From Noviherbaspirillum galbum (GTDB lineage: Bacteria; Pseudomonadota; Gammaproteobacteria; Burkholderiales; Burkholderiaceae_D), in assembly GCF_010974945.1 (NCBI RefSeq), contig NZ_JAAIVB010000013.1:1-64000 (forward strand): DNA of 64,000 bases, given 5' to 3'. Below, piece after piece: positions 1 to 9,823 of this stretch. The translations under genes were made by a program, and so were the position numbers. Numbering within the stretch: the first letter of the stretch is position 1; every line of letters begins with the position of its first letter. The notes below the pieces were generated by a model. That model was given only the letters and a program-made list of their open reading frames with translations, was not told where the DNA came from and did not search any database.

Positions 1-2
1 CG

Positions 3-431
3 CAGCTGGCCTATACCTTCCTGGACGCGCGCTTCGACCAGGCGTACACCAGCGGCAGCGGCGCCACGGCGGCGATCGTTGCGGCGGGCAATGCGCTGCC
101 GGGAGCGCCGCGGCACAGCCTGTTCGGGCAGGCGCAGGTGAAGGGACCGGCGTGGCTGGGAGGAATGACGCTGGCGGCGGAGACGCGCATCGAGAGCCGG
201 GCGTACGTGGATGACGTCAACAGCGACGCGGCGGCGGGGTATGCGGTGCTGAACCTGTCGGCGGGCAAGACGTGGCAGGCGGGGGGAACGCAGTGGCATG
301 CGTTCGGGCGCATCGACAACGTGCTGGACCGGCAGTATGCGGGCTCGGTGATCGTGAACGACAGCAACCGGCGCTTCTTCGAGCCGGCGCCCGGCAGGCG
401 TGTCTTCGTGGGGTTGCGCGCCAGCCTGTGA
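3..431 (+). CDS. TonB-dependent receptor, C-terminal part (5' end outside window)
   Basis: The reading frame is open from the first bases of the window to the stop at 429-431, so about 142 C-terminal residues are visible. The pattern is that of the last strands of an outer-membrane TonB-dependent beta barrel: alternating polar and hydrophobic stretches, an 'IDNVLDRQYAGS' segment, and a closing 'FFEPAPGRRVFVGL' strand, which is typical of the family C-terminus. These receptors import iron chelates, other metal chelates, vitamins or sugars using TonB-ExbBD energy. The plug domain and TonB box lie upstream, so the substrate cannot be read here. The next gene encodes a cysteine-rich metal-binding protein, so a metal chelate is possible but unproven. 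Confidence 0.85.
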   Translation, partial: QLAYTFLDARFDQAYTSGSGATAAIVAAGNALPGAPRHSLFGQAQVKGPAWLGGMTLAAETRIESRAYVDDVNSDAAAGYAVLNLSAGKTWQAGGTQWHAFGRIDNVLDRQYAGSVIVNDSNRRFFEPAPGRRVFVGLRASL

Positions 432-557
432 TGCCGCAGGTTCCTGCGGGAAAGGAAACGACCGGGTCTTGGGCAGGTGACGGCAAGGCGGGGAATTGCC
501 GCTCCCGCCATGCGGTCATACAGTCCCTTCCCTTTCCCCTTCGACAAGGAGCTTGCC

Positions 558-959
558 ATGCAGATGTCTTCCCTTTCCCCCGACATGCAGCGCTGCATCG
601 ATGAATGCCTGCACTGTTATCGTACCTGCACCGAGATGGCGATGAACCATTGCCTGGAAAGCGGCGGCCGCCATGTCGAACCCGAGCATTTCCGGCTGAT
701 GATGAATTGCGCCGCCATCTGCCGCACCAGCGCGGAATTCATGATGAGCGCCTCGCCCCTGCATGCGGCGACGTGCGCCGCCTGTGCCGCGGTCTGCGAC
801 GCTTGCGCGGACAGCTGCGAGCAGGTCGGAAACATGGACGAATGCGTGCAAGCCTGCCGCGCCTGCGCGGAAATGTGCCACCAGATGTCCCAGGGCGGCA
901 CCAGCCTGGGACGCATGCCGGACGCGGGCGTCCAGGCAGGCGGCCTGCCGATTTCCTGA
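558..959 (+). CDS. Four-helix-bundle copper-storage-type protein (DUF326/Csp-like)
   Basis: This 133-residue protein has 16 cysteines (at 13, 17, 20, 24, 32, 51, 55, 73, 76, 80, 83, 87, 96, 100, 103 and 107), spaced CxxxC and CxxC along predicted helices. This is the hallmark of the Csp/DUF326 family, in which cysteines line the core of a four-helix bundle and bind many Cu(I) ions. There is no signal peptide, so it resembles the cytosolic Csp3-type copper store. I chose ATG 558 because AAGGAG lies just upstream and the upstream in-frame extension lacks family character. It stands alone, about 125 bp after the TonB receptor gene. The family call is firm; its physiological metal is inferred. 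Confidence 0.88.
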   Translation: MQMSSLSPDMQRCIDECLHCYRTCTEMAMNHCLESGGRHVEPEHFRLMMNCAAICRTSAEFMMSASPLHAATCAACAAVCDACADSCEQVGNMDECVQACRACAEMCHQMSQGGTSLGRMPDAGVQAGGLPIS

Positions 960-1081
960 ACGCAACCAGGACGGTCCTCGCTCCGGCCCGCGCTTGATCC
1001 TGGTTTCAAGATGGAGACATTCCCTGGCACGCGGCGGACGGCACGTTTAAGATGCAGGATTCCATGTCAACCGGAGCGCCC

Positions 1082-2896
1082 ATGTTGAAAGATCTGAGCA
1101 TACGCAACAGGCTGTACATCGCGTTTGGCATCATCGTCGCCCTGCTCCTGCTGCTGCTGCTCAGCGCCATCCAGGGCTTGCACAGCCTGAGCGAGGCCAA
1201 CAAGTGGGACCGGCATACCTTGCAGGTCTTGCTGGAAGCAGACAAACTGGAGATCGATGTCTTCGAGCTGCAGGCGCAGTATCGCGGCTTCCTGCTGACG
1301 GGAAACGACCGCTTCCTTGAGCGGCTGCCGCAGAACGAACAGAACCTGCGGGAAACCCTTGCCACCGTGCGCACGCTGGTCAAGGATAATCCTGCCCAGC
1401 TCGACAAGATGGCGCGCTTCGAAACCGCGATGCAGACCTGGCTGAACAAGGTGGTGCATCCGTTGGTGGCGCAGCGCCGCTCGCTGGGCGCGGCGCCGAA
1501 CGCCGCCGACCAGGCAGGCCGGGGCCTGCTCGGCGTTGAGGCACTCACCGTCGTCAATGACATGCGCGCCCAGCTCAGGGCCTTCGACCAGGATGAGCAG
1601 AACCTGCTGGAATACCGCCAGAGAACCGCCCAGTCCACGCAGGACAACGTCTACACCATCCTCATCGGCGGCGGCATCGCGTGCGTGGTGCTGGCAATTC
1701 TCGTCACCCTGCTGCTGGCGCGTTCCCTGCTGCGCCCCCTGGAAAGCCTGACGCAGGCCGTCACGCGCTTCGGCGCGGGGCAGCAGGATGTCGTCGCGGA
1801 AGTCCATACCAACGACGAACTCGGCACGGTTGCGTCGCAGTTCAACCAGATGACGCGCCTGGTGCAGGAAGGCAGGCAGCGCGAACACCAGCAAACCACG
1901 GAACTGCGCACCAAGGTCGATTCCCTGCTGACGGTGGTGGAGCGCGCGGCGCGCGGCGACCTCACCGGCAGGGTCGACGTCAAGGGCGACGACGCCATCG
2001 GCCAGCTTGGCGCCGGCATCGCCACCATGCTGTCCAACCTGCGCACGCTGATCACGCGCGTGCAGAAGGCCGGCATCCAGGTCACCACCTCGACCACCGA
2101 GATCGCCGCGTCGGCCAAGCAGCAGGAGGCCACCGGCGTGGAGCAGGCGCAGACCAGCATCGAAGTCCTCAGCACGACGAAGGAAATTTCCGCCAACACG
2201 GCGCAGCTGGTCAAGACCATGGAAGAGATCACCCGCGTGGCGGACTACACCACCACCGCCACCGGCGAGGCCCAGAACGGGCTGGTGCGCATGGACCACA
2301 CCATGCAGCACATGGTGAGCGCCACCGAATCCATCAATGCCAAGCTCGCGGCGCTGTCCGAGAAGGCAAGCAACATCACCACCGTGCTGACCACCATCAC
2401 CAAGGTCGCCGACCAGACCAACATCCTGTCGCTCAACGCCGCGATCGAAGCGGAAAAGGCGGGCGAGGCGGGACGCGGCTTTTCCGTGGTGGCCACGGAA
2501 ATCCGGCGGCTCGCGGACCAGACTTCGGTGGCGACCTGGGACATCGACCAGATGCTCAAGGAAATGCAGGCCGCCGTCTCGGCGAGCGTGATGAGCATGG
2601 ACAAGTTCCTCGAAGAAATCCGGCGCAGCGTCGGCGACGTGCGCAACGTCGGCACCCAGCTTTCCGGCGTCATCGAGCAGGTGCAGAAACTGACGCCGCG
2701 CTTCGACCTCGTCCTGGAAGGCATGCAGTCGCAGGCGGTGGGCGCGAGCCAGATCACCGAGACCATGAGCCAGCTCAACGAAGCCTCGCAGCAGGCGGTG
2801 GATGCCCTGAAATCGACGAGCGAGGCGGTGCAGCAGCTCCAGTATGCCGCGCAGGATCTGCAGTCCAGCGTCTCGACCTTCGCGGTCAATCTTTGA
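1082..2896 (+). CDS. wspA: WspA: membrane methyl-accepting chemoreceptor of the Wsp surface-sensing system
   Basis: This 604-residue chemoreceptor has TM1 at about 10-33 and a periplasmic CHASE3-like helical domain at about 38-187 (with '[10 protein letters not shown]'). TM2 is at 191-213, followed by a HAMP domain and a long cytoplasmic coiled coil. The conserved kinase-contacting hairpin starts near 442 ('[17 protein letters not shown]'). WspA senses surface contact and controls the kinase WspE. ATG 1082 is preferred over in-frame ATGs at 1052 and 1064: GGAG sits 5 nt before it, and the protein then begins like typical chemoreceptors ([11 protein letters not shown]). It is the first gene of a seven-gene operon in the order known from Pseudomonas; wspB starts 2 nt after its stop. 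Confidence 0.9.
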   Translation: MLKDLSIRNRLYIAFGIIVALLLLLLLSAIQGLHSLSEANKWDRHTLQVLLEADKLEIDVFELQAQYRGFLLTGNDRFLERLPQNEQNLRETLATVRTLVKDNPAQLDKMARFETAMQTWLNKVVHPLVAQRRSLGAAPNAADQAGRGLLGVEALTVVNDMRAQLRAFDQDEQNLLEYRQRTAQSTQDNVYTILIGGGIACVVLAILVTLLLARSLLRPLESLTQAVTRFGAGQQDVVAEVHTNDELGTVASQFNQMTRLVQEGRQREHQQTTELRTKVDSLLTVVERAARGDLTGRVDVKGDDAIGQLGAGIATMLSNLRTLITRVQKAGIQVTTSTTEIAASAKQQEATGVEQAQTSIEVLSTTKEISANTAQLVKTMEEITRVADYTTTATGEAQNGLVRMDHTMQHMVSATESINAKLAALSEKASNITTVLTTITKVADQTNILSLNAAIEAEKAGEAGRGFSVVATEIRRLADQTSVATWDIDQMLKEMQAAVSASVMSMDKFLEEIRRSVGDVRNVGTQLSGVIEQVQKLTPRFDLVLEGMQSQAVGASQITETMSQLNEASQQAVDALKSTSEAVQQLQYAAQDLQSSVSTFAVNL

Positions 2897-2898
2897 CC

Positions 2899-3393
2899 AT
2901 GCAGGTCCTGCTTTTCCAGCTCGGCAACGACCGCTACGGCATCGACACCCGGCACGTGGTCCGGGTCCTGCCGCTGCTCGAATGCAAGACCGTGCCGCAT
3001 GCGCCGCCCTGGGTCGCCGGGCTGATGAACCTGCGCGGCGAGGCGGTGCCGGTGATCGACCTGCGCAGGCTGGCCCGCAGCGGACAGGGCGGACAGGATG
3101 AGCATGGCGAACGCCACGATCCCGGCGAGCCGCGCTTCGACACCCGCATCGTGCTGGTCCGCCACGTCGCCCGCGACGGCCGCTCCCGTCCGCTGGGCCT
3201 GATCGTCGAGCACGCACGCGAGGTGATCCGGCTCGATCCGTCGGGCTTCGCCGCCAGCGCCATCGACACGCCGCAGGCGCCCTACCTGGGCGAGGTCACC
3301 ACCGCGAACGGCGCCATCCTGCAACTGGTGGACGTCGACCGGCTGTTAGGCGACGAGGCGGCCGCCCTGCTCTATCCGGAAAGCGCCGCATGA
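2899..3393 (+). CDS. wspB: WspB: CheW-type coupling protein
   Basis: This 164-residue single CheW domain opens 'MQVLLFQLGNDRYGID' and contains 'WVAGLMNLRGEAVPVIDL', the family signature in which a short hydrophobic strand and 'NLRG' form the receptor/kinase docking face. CheW proteins bridge chemoreceptor and CheA-type kinase; here they link WspA to WspE. An acidic, glycine-rich insert at about residues 58-75 is a local oddity. The start lies 2 nt after the wspA stop, and the 3' end overlaps wspC in an ATGA, so translation of the genes is probably coupled. This is one of two CheW genes in the operon, as in Pseudomonas wspB and wspD. Confidence 0.88.
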   Translation: MQVLLFQLGNDRYGIDTRHVVRVLPLLECKTVPHAPPWVAGLMNLRGEAVPVIDLRRLARSGQGGQDEHGERHDPGEPRFDTRIVLVRHVARDGRSRPLGLIVEHAREVIRLDPSGFAASAIDTPQAPYLGEVTTANGAILQLVDVDRLLGDEAAALLYPESAA

Positions 3394-4688
3394 TCGACCA
3401 CCTCCTGACCCAGAAGCTGCGCCGCAGCAGCGGGCTCACGCTGGAACACGCCGACGTGCGCAAGGCGGTCGGCCAGCGCATGCGGGAACGCGGGCTGCAC
3501 GACCGGCATGCCTACCTCGTATCGGCGCTCTCCAGCCAGGACGAACTGCAGGCATTGATCGAGGCGCTGGTGGTGCCCGAGACCTGGTTCTTCCGCGATC
3601 CCGACGCCTTTGCCGCCGCCGTGGCGTTCGTGCGCGCCCGCCTCGCGCAGGGCCGGCGGCCGGTGCGCGTGCTCAGCCTGCCCTGCTCGACCGGCGAGGA
3701 ACCGTATTCGATGGCGATTGCCCTGGCCGACGCCGGCGTCGCGCCGGAGGACGTCGTCATCGAAGGCATGGACATCAGCCTGCAGGCGCTGGAACAGGCC
3801 CGCGCCGCCCGGTATGGCAGGAACGCTTTCCGCAGCCGCGACCTTGGTTTCCGCAACCGGCATTTCAGTTTGCAGGGCGACATCCACAAGGTGCACGTGC
3901 TGCATGACGCGATCCGCGGCATGGTGCGCTTCGCCCCGGCCAACCTCATGGGCGACCTGCCCCTGCCCGGCGGCTGGGACATCGTCTTTTGCCGCAACCT
4001 GCTGATCTACTTCGACGAAGCGACGCAGGGCGAGGCCATCCGCCGGCTGGCAAGCCTGATCGCGGAAGACGGCATGCTGCTGGTCGGGCACGCGGAAGCG
4101 CCCGCCTTGCTGCGGGCCGGGTTTTCGCCGACCGCCGACCGGCGCGCCTTCGCGCTGCAACGCCCTGCCCGCGCGGACATCCCGCCCGAGTCGCCGCCCT
4201 CTCCGGCGGTCACGACGGTCCCGATGGTCCCGACCCGCATGCCAACGAAACTGCAGGTGCCGCGCAGTCAGGCCGACCGGTCCGCGGCGCCAGGAGCACG
4301 GCCGGCACCGCCAGCGCAGGCAACGCCAGAAACGCCACCAGGCGATATGTCAGACCGTCCGGTGACCGACCTGCTGGAGGCCGGTCGCGCGCTTGCCGAA
4401 CAAGGCCGCGACGAGGACGCGCGACGCGTCCTGCTCGACTGCCTGCGGGCCGATCCGGAATCGGCCGGTGCCGCCTACCTGCTGGGCCTGATCAGCGACC
4501 GGCGCGAGGACCTTGCCGGCGCGGCGCATTACCTGCGGCGCGCCGTCTATCTCGAACCCAACCACTACGACGCCCTCTGCCACCTCGCGCTGGTGCTGGA
4601 GCGGCAGGGCGATGCCGCGGGCGCGGCATCCCTGCGACGGCGCGCCCGCCGCGTGTATGAACGCGGCCACCGGGGAGCCGGGGCATGA
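3390..4688 (+). CDS. wspC: WspC: CheR-type receptor methyltransferase with C-terminal TPR
   Basis: In this 432-residue protein the N-terminal two-thirds is a CheR methyltransferase: 'PETWFFRDP' near residue 60, an S-adenosylmethionine site 'SLPCSTGEEPYS' at about 95-106, and 'FCRNLLIYF' near 199. A proline/alanine-rich linker of about 60 residues follows, then tetratricopeptide repeats from about 320 to the end. It methylates receptor glutamates on WspA from S-adenosylmethionine and so sets signalling gain against WspF. The CheR-TPR architecture is that of Pseudomonas WspC. The ATG overlaps the wspB stop, and the 3' end overlaps wspD, both by 4 nt. Confidence 0.9.
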   Translation: MIDHLLTQKLRRSSGLTLEHADVRKAVGQRMRERGLHDRHAYLVSALSSQDELQALIEALVVPETWFFRDPDAFAAAVAFVRARLAQGRRPVRVLSLPCSTGEEPYSMAIALADAGVAPEDVVIEGMDISLQALEQARAARYGRNAFRSRDLGFRNRHFSLQGDIHKVHVLHDAIRGMVRFAPANLMGDLPLPGGWDIVFCRNLLIYFDEATQGEAIRRLASLIAEDGMLLVGHAEAPALLRAGFSPTADRRAFALQRPARADIPPESPPSPAVTTVPMVPTRMPTKLQVPRSQADRSAAPGARPAPPAQATPETPPGDMSDRPVTDLLEAGRALAEQGRDEDARRVLLDCLRADPESAGAAYLLGLISDRREDLAGAAHYLRRAVYLEPNHYDALCHLALVLERQGDAAGAASLRRRARRVYERGHRGAGA

Positions 4689-5359
4689 GCGCGCCCACCC
4701 CGACCGGAATCGATGCCTGCTGGAACCGGATCGGCGTGCGCGGCGACCGCAGCTGCGAGCGCCTCGCCGGACACGGCCACTGCCAGCACTGCGAGGTGTA
4801 TCCGGAAGCCGCGGGCCGCATCATGCAACGCCCGCTACCTGCAGGCTACCAGGCGGAATGGACGGCGCATTTCGCGCAGCCCGAGGAAGCCAGGCAGGTG
4901 CTGGACCAGGCGGTGCTGGCCTTCCGCCTGGCGGACGAATGGTATGCCCTGCCGGCGAAGCAGATCGTCATGGTGGCAGATCCGGCGCGTCCCCATGGCA
5001 TTCCGCACCGCCGCCGCCCGGAACTGCTCGGCATCGTCAACCTGCGCGGCAAGCTCTACCCCTGCGTGTCGCTCGCCGCCATTCTCGGCATCGCCGACCA
5101 GGACAGCGCGGCCACCGGCGGGGAGCGCGTCTTTCCGCGCATGCTCGTGCTGCAGCAGGGCGCGGCCGCGTACGCCATTCCGGTCCAGGAGGCGCATGGC
5201 ATCGTGCGCTACCATGCGGGCATGCTGGAAAGCCTGCCCTCGACGGCCAGCGCCACCGCGCGCGACTACCTGCTGGGCATGCTGGAGGACGGACCCCGGC
5301 GCATCGCCTGTCTCGATGCCGGCCGCCTCGCCCCCGTGCTGGCAGGCGTGCTGAAATGA
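4685..5359 (+). CDS. wspD: WspD: second CheW-type coupling protein
   Basis: This 224-residue protein has a CheW domain in its C-terminal two-thirds ('VLAFRLADEWYALPAKQI' and 'LLGIVNLRGKLYPCVSL'). An N-terminal extension of about 75 residues has several cysteines (around residues 9, 20, 33 and 36), which single-domain CheW proteins lack. Position and length match WspD, the second scaffold protein coupling WspA to the kinase WspE. The start is the ATG overlapping the wspC stop. The cysteine-bearing extension could bind a metal or sense redox state, but I see no known motif and make no claim. Confidence 0.88.
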   Translation: MSAPTPTGIDACWNRIGVRGDRSCERLAGHGHCQHCEVYPEAAGRIMQRPLPAGYQAEWTAHFAQPEEARQVLDQAVLAFRLADEWYALPAKQIVMVADPARPHGIPHRRRPELLGIVNLRGKLYPCVSLAAILGIADQDSAATGGERVFPRMLVLQQGAAAYAIPVQEAHGIVRYHAGMLESLPSTASATARDYLLGMLEDGPRRIACLDAGRLAPVLAGVLK

Positions 5360-5369
5360 GCGAGGCGAC

Positions 5370-7745
5370 ATGAACGACGACACGCACGACGACATGCCCG
5401 ACTACAGCCAGTTTTCGCTGCAGGAACTCTTCCGCAGCGAAGCCGACAGCCAGGTCCAGGCGCTGACCCAGGGCCTGCTCGCGCTGGAGCGGCAACCGGA
5501 AAACCTGACGGTGATCGATCCGCTGATGCGGGCCGCGCATTCCCTGAAGGGAGCGGCGCGCATCGTCAACATCGAGTCGATAGAACGCCTTGCGCACGCC
5601 ATGGAAGATTGCTTCGTCGCCGCGCAGAAGGGCCGCCTCGCGCTGAGCAAGCCCGACATCGACCGCCTGCTGGCCGGCGTCGACCTGATCAGCCAGATCG
5701 CCGCCCAGCAGGACGACACCGTGGCCGCCTGGCTGGAGCAGCACAAGCTGCACATTTCCAGCGTGCTGGTCAGCATCTACGACGTGGTCAATTCCCAGCA
5801 AGCCGCCGTGACGACGCGGCGCCCTGCGGCCATTGCGCCGTCAACAGTACCGACTCCGGCACCGACCGCGCCATCCCCCGAGCCTGCGCCGCAAGCATCG
5901 TCCGCGCCGCCGGCAGACACGGCCCCGGCGGCCAGCATCGACGATCCCGCCACCTTGCCGGCGACACGCAAGGAACCAGGCAACCGCCAGGAATCCCGCG
6001 ACGAGCAGGTGCTCAAGGTCGCCGCCGCGCATGTCGACCGCCTGCTCGCGCTGGCGGGGGAAGCGCGGGTCGCGGCGCACGCGATGCAACCCTTCCGGCA
6101 GTCGATGCAGCGCCTCAAGCGCCAGCAGCACGACCTGGCCCAGGCAGTCGACCGCCTGGCCGCGGCCTTGCAGAACGCGCCGCTCGACGACGCGGCGCGC
6201 GAACGGCTGGACGACCTCCGGCAACGCGTCGCGCCGGTGCAATCCGGCCTGGTCGAGCGCTTGGCCGACGCCGAGGCGCATGAGCGCCGCCTGGCATCGG
6301 TGTCGCAGGACATGCTCGACGCGGTCCTGGCCTTGCGCATGCGGCCGTTCCGCGAAGGCGTGCTCGCCTTTCCGCGCATGGTCAGGGACCTGGCGCGCCG
6401 GCTCGGCAAGGAAGCCAGGCTCGAAGTCCGCGGCGAAGACACGCCGATCGACCGGGATGTCCTGGCGCGGATGGAAAGCCCGCTGAACCACATGCTGCGC
6501 AACGCCATCGACCATGGCCTTGAAACCCCGGGGGAAAGGCTGGCCGCCGGCAAGCCGGGCGAAGGCCTGCTGGTGCTGGAGGCCAGGCATGCGCGCGGCA
6601 TGCTGCAGGTCCTGGTCAGCGACGACGGCCGCGGCGCGGATGTCGAGGGCATCCGCCGCAAGGTCATCGAGCGGCGCATGGCGCCGGCCGAGATGGCGGC
6701 GCGCATGTCCGACGACGAATTGCTGGAATTTTTGTTCCTGCCGGCATTCAGCCTGCGCGACAAGGCCACCGAGGTATCGGGGCGCGGCGTGGGCCTGGAT
6801 GCGGTGCAGGCCGCGCTGCGCGCGCTCAACGGCAACGTCCGCATCGACACCGAGGCGGGCCGCGGGCTGCGCATGGAAATCACCTTGCCGGTATCGCAAT
6901 CGGTGGCGCGCTGCATCGTGTTCCTCGTTTCCGGCGAAGCCTATGCGCTGCCGATCGGCAAGATCCACCGCGTGCTGAACGCGGCGCCCGGCGAGATCGA
7001 GACGCTCGAAGGCCGCCAGTACCTGACCCGCGAAGGCGAGCGCATCGGCCTGATCCAGGCCAGCCAGCTGCTCGGCCTGGAGCGCGGCCCGGACGCCGAC
7101 GACGGCAGGCTGCCGGTGATCGTGATCGGCAACGGCGCACGGCATTTCGGGCTGGTGGCGGACGTGCTGCAAGGCGAGCAGAGCCTCGTGGTGCAGCCGC
7201 TGGAACCCCTCTTCGGCAAGGTGCGCGACGTTGCCGGCGCGGCGGTCCGGGACGACGGCTCGCCGGTGCTCATCCTGGACGTCACCGATTTGCTGGTCGG
7301 CATCGAGAAGCTGGCGGCGCGCGGCGACTTGCAGCAGGTGCAAGGCGCGGCGATGCGGCCGCGCAAGGCGAAGCGCATCCTGGTGGTGGATGATTCGCTG
7401 ACGGTGCGCGAAATGGAGCGCAAGCTGCTCGCCGCGCGCGGCTTCGAGGTGGACGTGGCGGTGGACGGCCTCGACGGCTGGAACGCGGTGCGCGCCGGCG
7501 ACTACGACCTGGTGATCACGGACGTCGACATGCCGCGCATGGACGGCATCGAACTCGTGACCCTGCTCAAGAAGGATGCGCGGCTCGGAAATCTTCCCGT
7601 CATGATCGTCTCCTACAAGGATCGTCCCGAAGACCGCGCGCGGGGCATCGACGCCGGCGCGGATTATTACCTGACCAAGGGGAGTTTCCACGACGAGACC
7701 TTGCTCGAGGCCGTCCATGACCTGATCGGAGAAAGCGCGGCATGA
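5370..7745 (+). CDS. wspE: WspE: hybrid CheA-type histidine kinase with C-terminal receiver
   Basis: This 791-residue protein has an HPt domain with phospho-acceptor His57 in '[12 protein letters not shown]'. A Pro/Ala-rich linker lies at about 150-205, followed by a dimerisation region. The ATPase domain has an N box near 371 ('[13 protein letters not shown]'), G1 'DDGRGAD' near 420 and G2 'GRGVGLDAV' near 470. A CheW-like regulatory domain covers about 515-640, and a receiver covers 668-791 with phospho-acceptor Asp718 ('[11 protein letters not shown]'). WspE phosphorylates the diguanylate cyclase WspR and the methylesterase WspF. ATG 5370 has a purine-rich site (GAGCGAGG) just upstream. 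The 3' end overlaps wspF by 4 nt (ATGA). Confidence 0.93.
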   Translation: MNDDTHDDMPDYSQFSLQELFRSEADSQVQALTQGLLALERQPENLTVIDPLMRAAHSLKGAARIVNIESIERLAHAMEDCFVAAQKGRLALSKPDIDRLLAGVDLISQIAAQQDDTVAAWLEQHKLHISSVLVSIYDVVNSQQAAVTTRRPAAIAPSTVPTPAPTAPSPEPAPQASSAPPADTAPAASIDDPATLPATRKEPGNRQESRDEQVLKVAAAHVDRLLALAGEARVAAHAMQPFRQSMQRLKRQQHDLAQAVDRLAAALQNAPLDDAARERLDDLRQRVAPVQSGLVERLADAEAHERRLASVSQDMLDAVLALRMRPFREGVLAFPRMVRDLARRLGKEARLEVRGEDTPIDRDVLARMESPLNHMLRNAIDHGLETPGERLAAGKPGEGLLVLEARHARGMLQVLVSDDGRGADVEGIRRKVIERRMAPAEMAARMSDDELLEFLFLPAFSLRDKATEVSGRGVGLDAVQAALRALNGNVRIDTEAGRGLRMEITLPVSQSVARCIVFLVSGEAYALPIGKIHRVLNAAPGEIETLEGRQYLTREGERIGLIQASQLLGLERGPDADDGRLPVIVIGNGARHFGLVADVLQGEQSLVVQPLEPLFGKVRDVAGAAVRDDGSPVLILDVTDLLVGIEKLAARGDLQQVQGAAMRPRKAKRILVVDDSLTVREMERKLLAARGFEVDVAVDGLDGWNAVRAGDYDLVITDVDMPRMDGIELVTLLKKDARLGNLPVMIVSYKDRPEDRARGIDAGADYYLTKGSFHDETLLEAVHDLIGESAA

Positions 7746-8809
7746 AGATTGCCATTGCCAACGATGTGACGCTGATCGCCGAGGCGCTGCGCCGGATCGT
7801 CGTGGCGAGCCACGAGCATGAGGTCATCTGGACCGCGCGCGACGGCAGCGAGGCGGTGCGCCTGGCCGCCGACGCCCGGCCCGACCTCATCCTCATGGAC
7901 CTGCTGATGCCGGAAATGGACGGCGTGGAAGCGACGCGGCGCATCATGGAAGCCTCGCCCTGCGCGATCCTGATCGTCACCGCGTCGCCGGACCAGAACA
8001 CCAACCTCGTGTTCCGCGCGCTGGGCGCGGGCGCGCTCGACGTGACGGCCACGCCCATCCTTGCCGGCAACATCGGTTCCGACCAGCAGCTCCTGGCCAA
8101 GATCCGCACCATCGGCAAGCTGATCCGCCACGAGCCCGCGGCGGAAGGCACCCGCATTCCGGCCTTGCCGGACGACGGCCAGCCGGCCCAGACGGTCAAG
8201 CATCTCGTGGCCATCGGCTCCTCGACCGGCGGCCCGATGGCGCTGGCCGGCATCCTGCGCGCATGGACCCCGCCGCCCGGGGTCACGGCGGTGATCGTGC
8301 AGCATATCGACCAGGCCTTCAGCGACAGTTTCGCCCGGTGGCTGTCGGACCAGGCCGGCTTTCCGATCGACGTGATCCAGGACGGCGGCCGCCTGCTGCC
8401 GGGACACGTGATGGTCGCCAAGACCAACGACCATGTGCTGCTCGACGCGCACGGCAGGCTGTCGTACTGCCCGGAACCGGCCGAATACGCCTACCGGCCG
8501 TCGATCAACGTGTTCTTCGCCTGCGTCGCGCGGCACTGGACGCGCGGCGCCACCGGCGTGCTGCTCACCGGCATGGGGCGGGACGGCGCGGAAGGCTTGC
8601 TCGCCATGCGCCAGGCAGGGCATGACACGATCGCCCAGGACCGCGCCAGCAGCGCGGTGTACGGCATGCCGCGCGCCGCCGCCGAGCTCGGCGCGGCGGC
8701 CTCCATCCTGCCGCTGCAGGACATCGGCGCGGCACTGCGCCGGCGGCTGTCCGCCTTGCCCTCCTTACCCTCCTCCTGCCTGCCCGGAGCGGCCCGGAAC
8801 GCGCCATGA
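7742..8809 (+). CDS. wspF: WspF: CheB-type receptor methylesterase with receiver domain
   Basis: This 355-residue protein has an N-terminal receiver with Asp53 ('[11 protein letters not shown]') and a C-terminal methylesterase domain. Its catalytic triad motifs are visible: Ser in 'AIGSSTGGP' near 160, His in 'IVQHID' near 187 and Asp in '[11 protein letters not shown]' near 280. Phosphorylated WspF removes methyl groups from WspA and dampens signalling. In Pseudomonas, loss of wspF locks WspR active and gives wrinkly, biofilm-forming colonies. Here the gene is intact. It overlaps both neighbours by ATGA and lies directly before wspR. Confidence 0.93.
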   Translation: MKIAIANDVTLIAEALRRIVVASHEHEVIWTARDGSEAVRLAADARPDLILMDLLMPEMDGVEATRRIMEASPCAILIVTASPDQNTNLVFRALGAGALDVTATPILAGNIGSDQQLLAKIRTIGKLIRHEPAAEGTRIPALPDDGQPAQTVKHLVAIGSSTGGPMALAGILRAWTPPPGVTAVIVQHIDQAFSDSFARWLSDQAGFPIDVIQDGGRLLPGHVMVAKTNDHVLLDAHGRLSYCPEPAEYAYRPSINVFFACVARHWTRGATGVLLTGMGRDGAEGLLAMRQAGHDTIAQDRASSAVYGMPRAAAELGAAASILPLQDIGAALRRRLSALPSLPSSCLPGAARNAP

Positions 8810-9816
8810 CTTCCGTTGCGGACAAGGCGCCGGAAGCGGCGCTGCAGGGCCCGCCGGTACGGGTGCTGCTGGTGGACGACCAGATGCTGATCGCCGAAGC
8901 CGTGCGGCGCATGCTGGCCGGCCAGCCCGACATCGCCTTTCATGCCGAGACGCGGCCGGAACATGCGCTCGACACCGCGGCGCGCTGGCAGCCTACCGTC
9001 ATCCTGCTCGACCTGGTGATGCCCGGCATCCACGGCTTCGACCTCGTGCGCTGCCTGCGCGGCCATGCCGCGACGCAGGACGTCCCCATCATCATGCTGT
9101 CCTCGCGCGAGGAAGCTGTGCACAAGGTGCAGGGATTTGCCGTCGGCGCGAACGATTACCTCGTCAAGTTGCCCGACCAGCAGGAATTGCTGGCGCGCCT
9201 GCGCTACCACTCGCGGGCCTACCGCAACCAGCTCGAGCGCGACCAGGCCTTCGCCGCGCTGCGCGAGAGCGAGCGCCGCCTCGCCGAGGCCAACGTGCAG
9301 CTGCAGCGCCTGGCCGACATCGATGGCCTGACCGGCATCGCAAACCGCCGCCGGTTCGACAGCGCCCTGCAGGTGGAATGGCAGCGCGCCTTGCGCACGC
9401 AGCGGCCGCTGTCGGTGCTGCTCGGGGACGTGGACCATTTCAAGGCCTACAACGACACCTATGGGCACCTCGCGGGCGATCGTTGCCTGCAGCAGGTCGC
9501 CGCCGTGCTCAATGCCAACCTGCGCCGGCCGGCCGACGTCGCGGCGCGCTATGGCGGCGAGGAATTCGCCCTGATCCTGCCCGAGACCGAAAACGCGGGC
9601 GCCGCCGCGGTCGCGCAATCCTGCCTGGCGCAGGTGGCCGCGCTCGGCATCGCCCACGCGGGTTCGTCGGCCGCGGAGGTGGTCACCATGTCGTTCGGCG
9701 TGGCGACCCTGGTTCCGGCGCAAGGACAGGCGACGCCGGACCTGCTGACGGCGGCGGACCGGGCGCTCTACCGGGCGAAGGCGGCCGGCCGCAACCAGGC
9801 CGGGACGGCGGGCTGA
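8806..9816 (+). CDS. wspR: WspR: response-regulator diguanylate cyclase (REC-GGDEF)
   Basis: This 336-residue protein has a receiver with Asp69 ('[11 protein letters not shown]'), a helical linker at about 150-175, and a GGDEF domain with an intact active site GGEEF at 250-254. The product-inhibition I-site RPAD is at 241-244, five residues upstream of the active site, exactly as in Pseudomonas WspR. The enzyme makes c-di-GMP from two GTP when phosphorylated by WspE, so the operon output is c-di-GMP and, through it, adhesion and biofilm. It is the last gene of the operon. The convergent addA gene ends 7 nt downstream, and I see no terminator between them. Confidence 0.94.
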   Translation: MTSVADKAPEAALQGPPVRVLLVDDQMLIAEAVRRMLAGQPDIAFHAETRPEHALDTAARWQPTVILLDLVMPGIHGFDLVRCLRGHAATQDVPIIMLSSREEAVHKVQGFAVGANDYLVKLPDQQELLARLRYHSRAYRNQLERDQAFAALRESERRLAEANVQLQRLADIDGLTGIANRRRFDSALQVEWQRALRTQRPLSVLLGDVDHFKAYNDTYGHLAGDRCLQQVAAVLNANLRRPADVAARYGGEEFALILPETENAGAAAVAQSCLAQVAALGIAHAGSSAAEVVTMSFGVATLVPAQGQATPDLLTAADRALYRAKAAGRNQAGTAG

Positions 9817-9823
9817 CTTGGCC

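Noticed and set aside
434..449. Hairpin CCGCAGG/CCTGCGG just after the TonB receptor stop
   Set aside because: No T tract follows on the plus strand (GAAAGG), so I do not call it a terminator; too short to name otherwise.
1067..3217. A 716-codon minus-strand frame across wspA-wspB
   Set aside because: Low-complexity His/Gly/Asp/Leu-rich composition, no start signal and no domain; wspA and wspB are certain on the plus strand.
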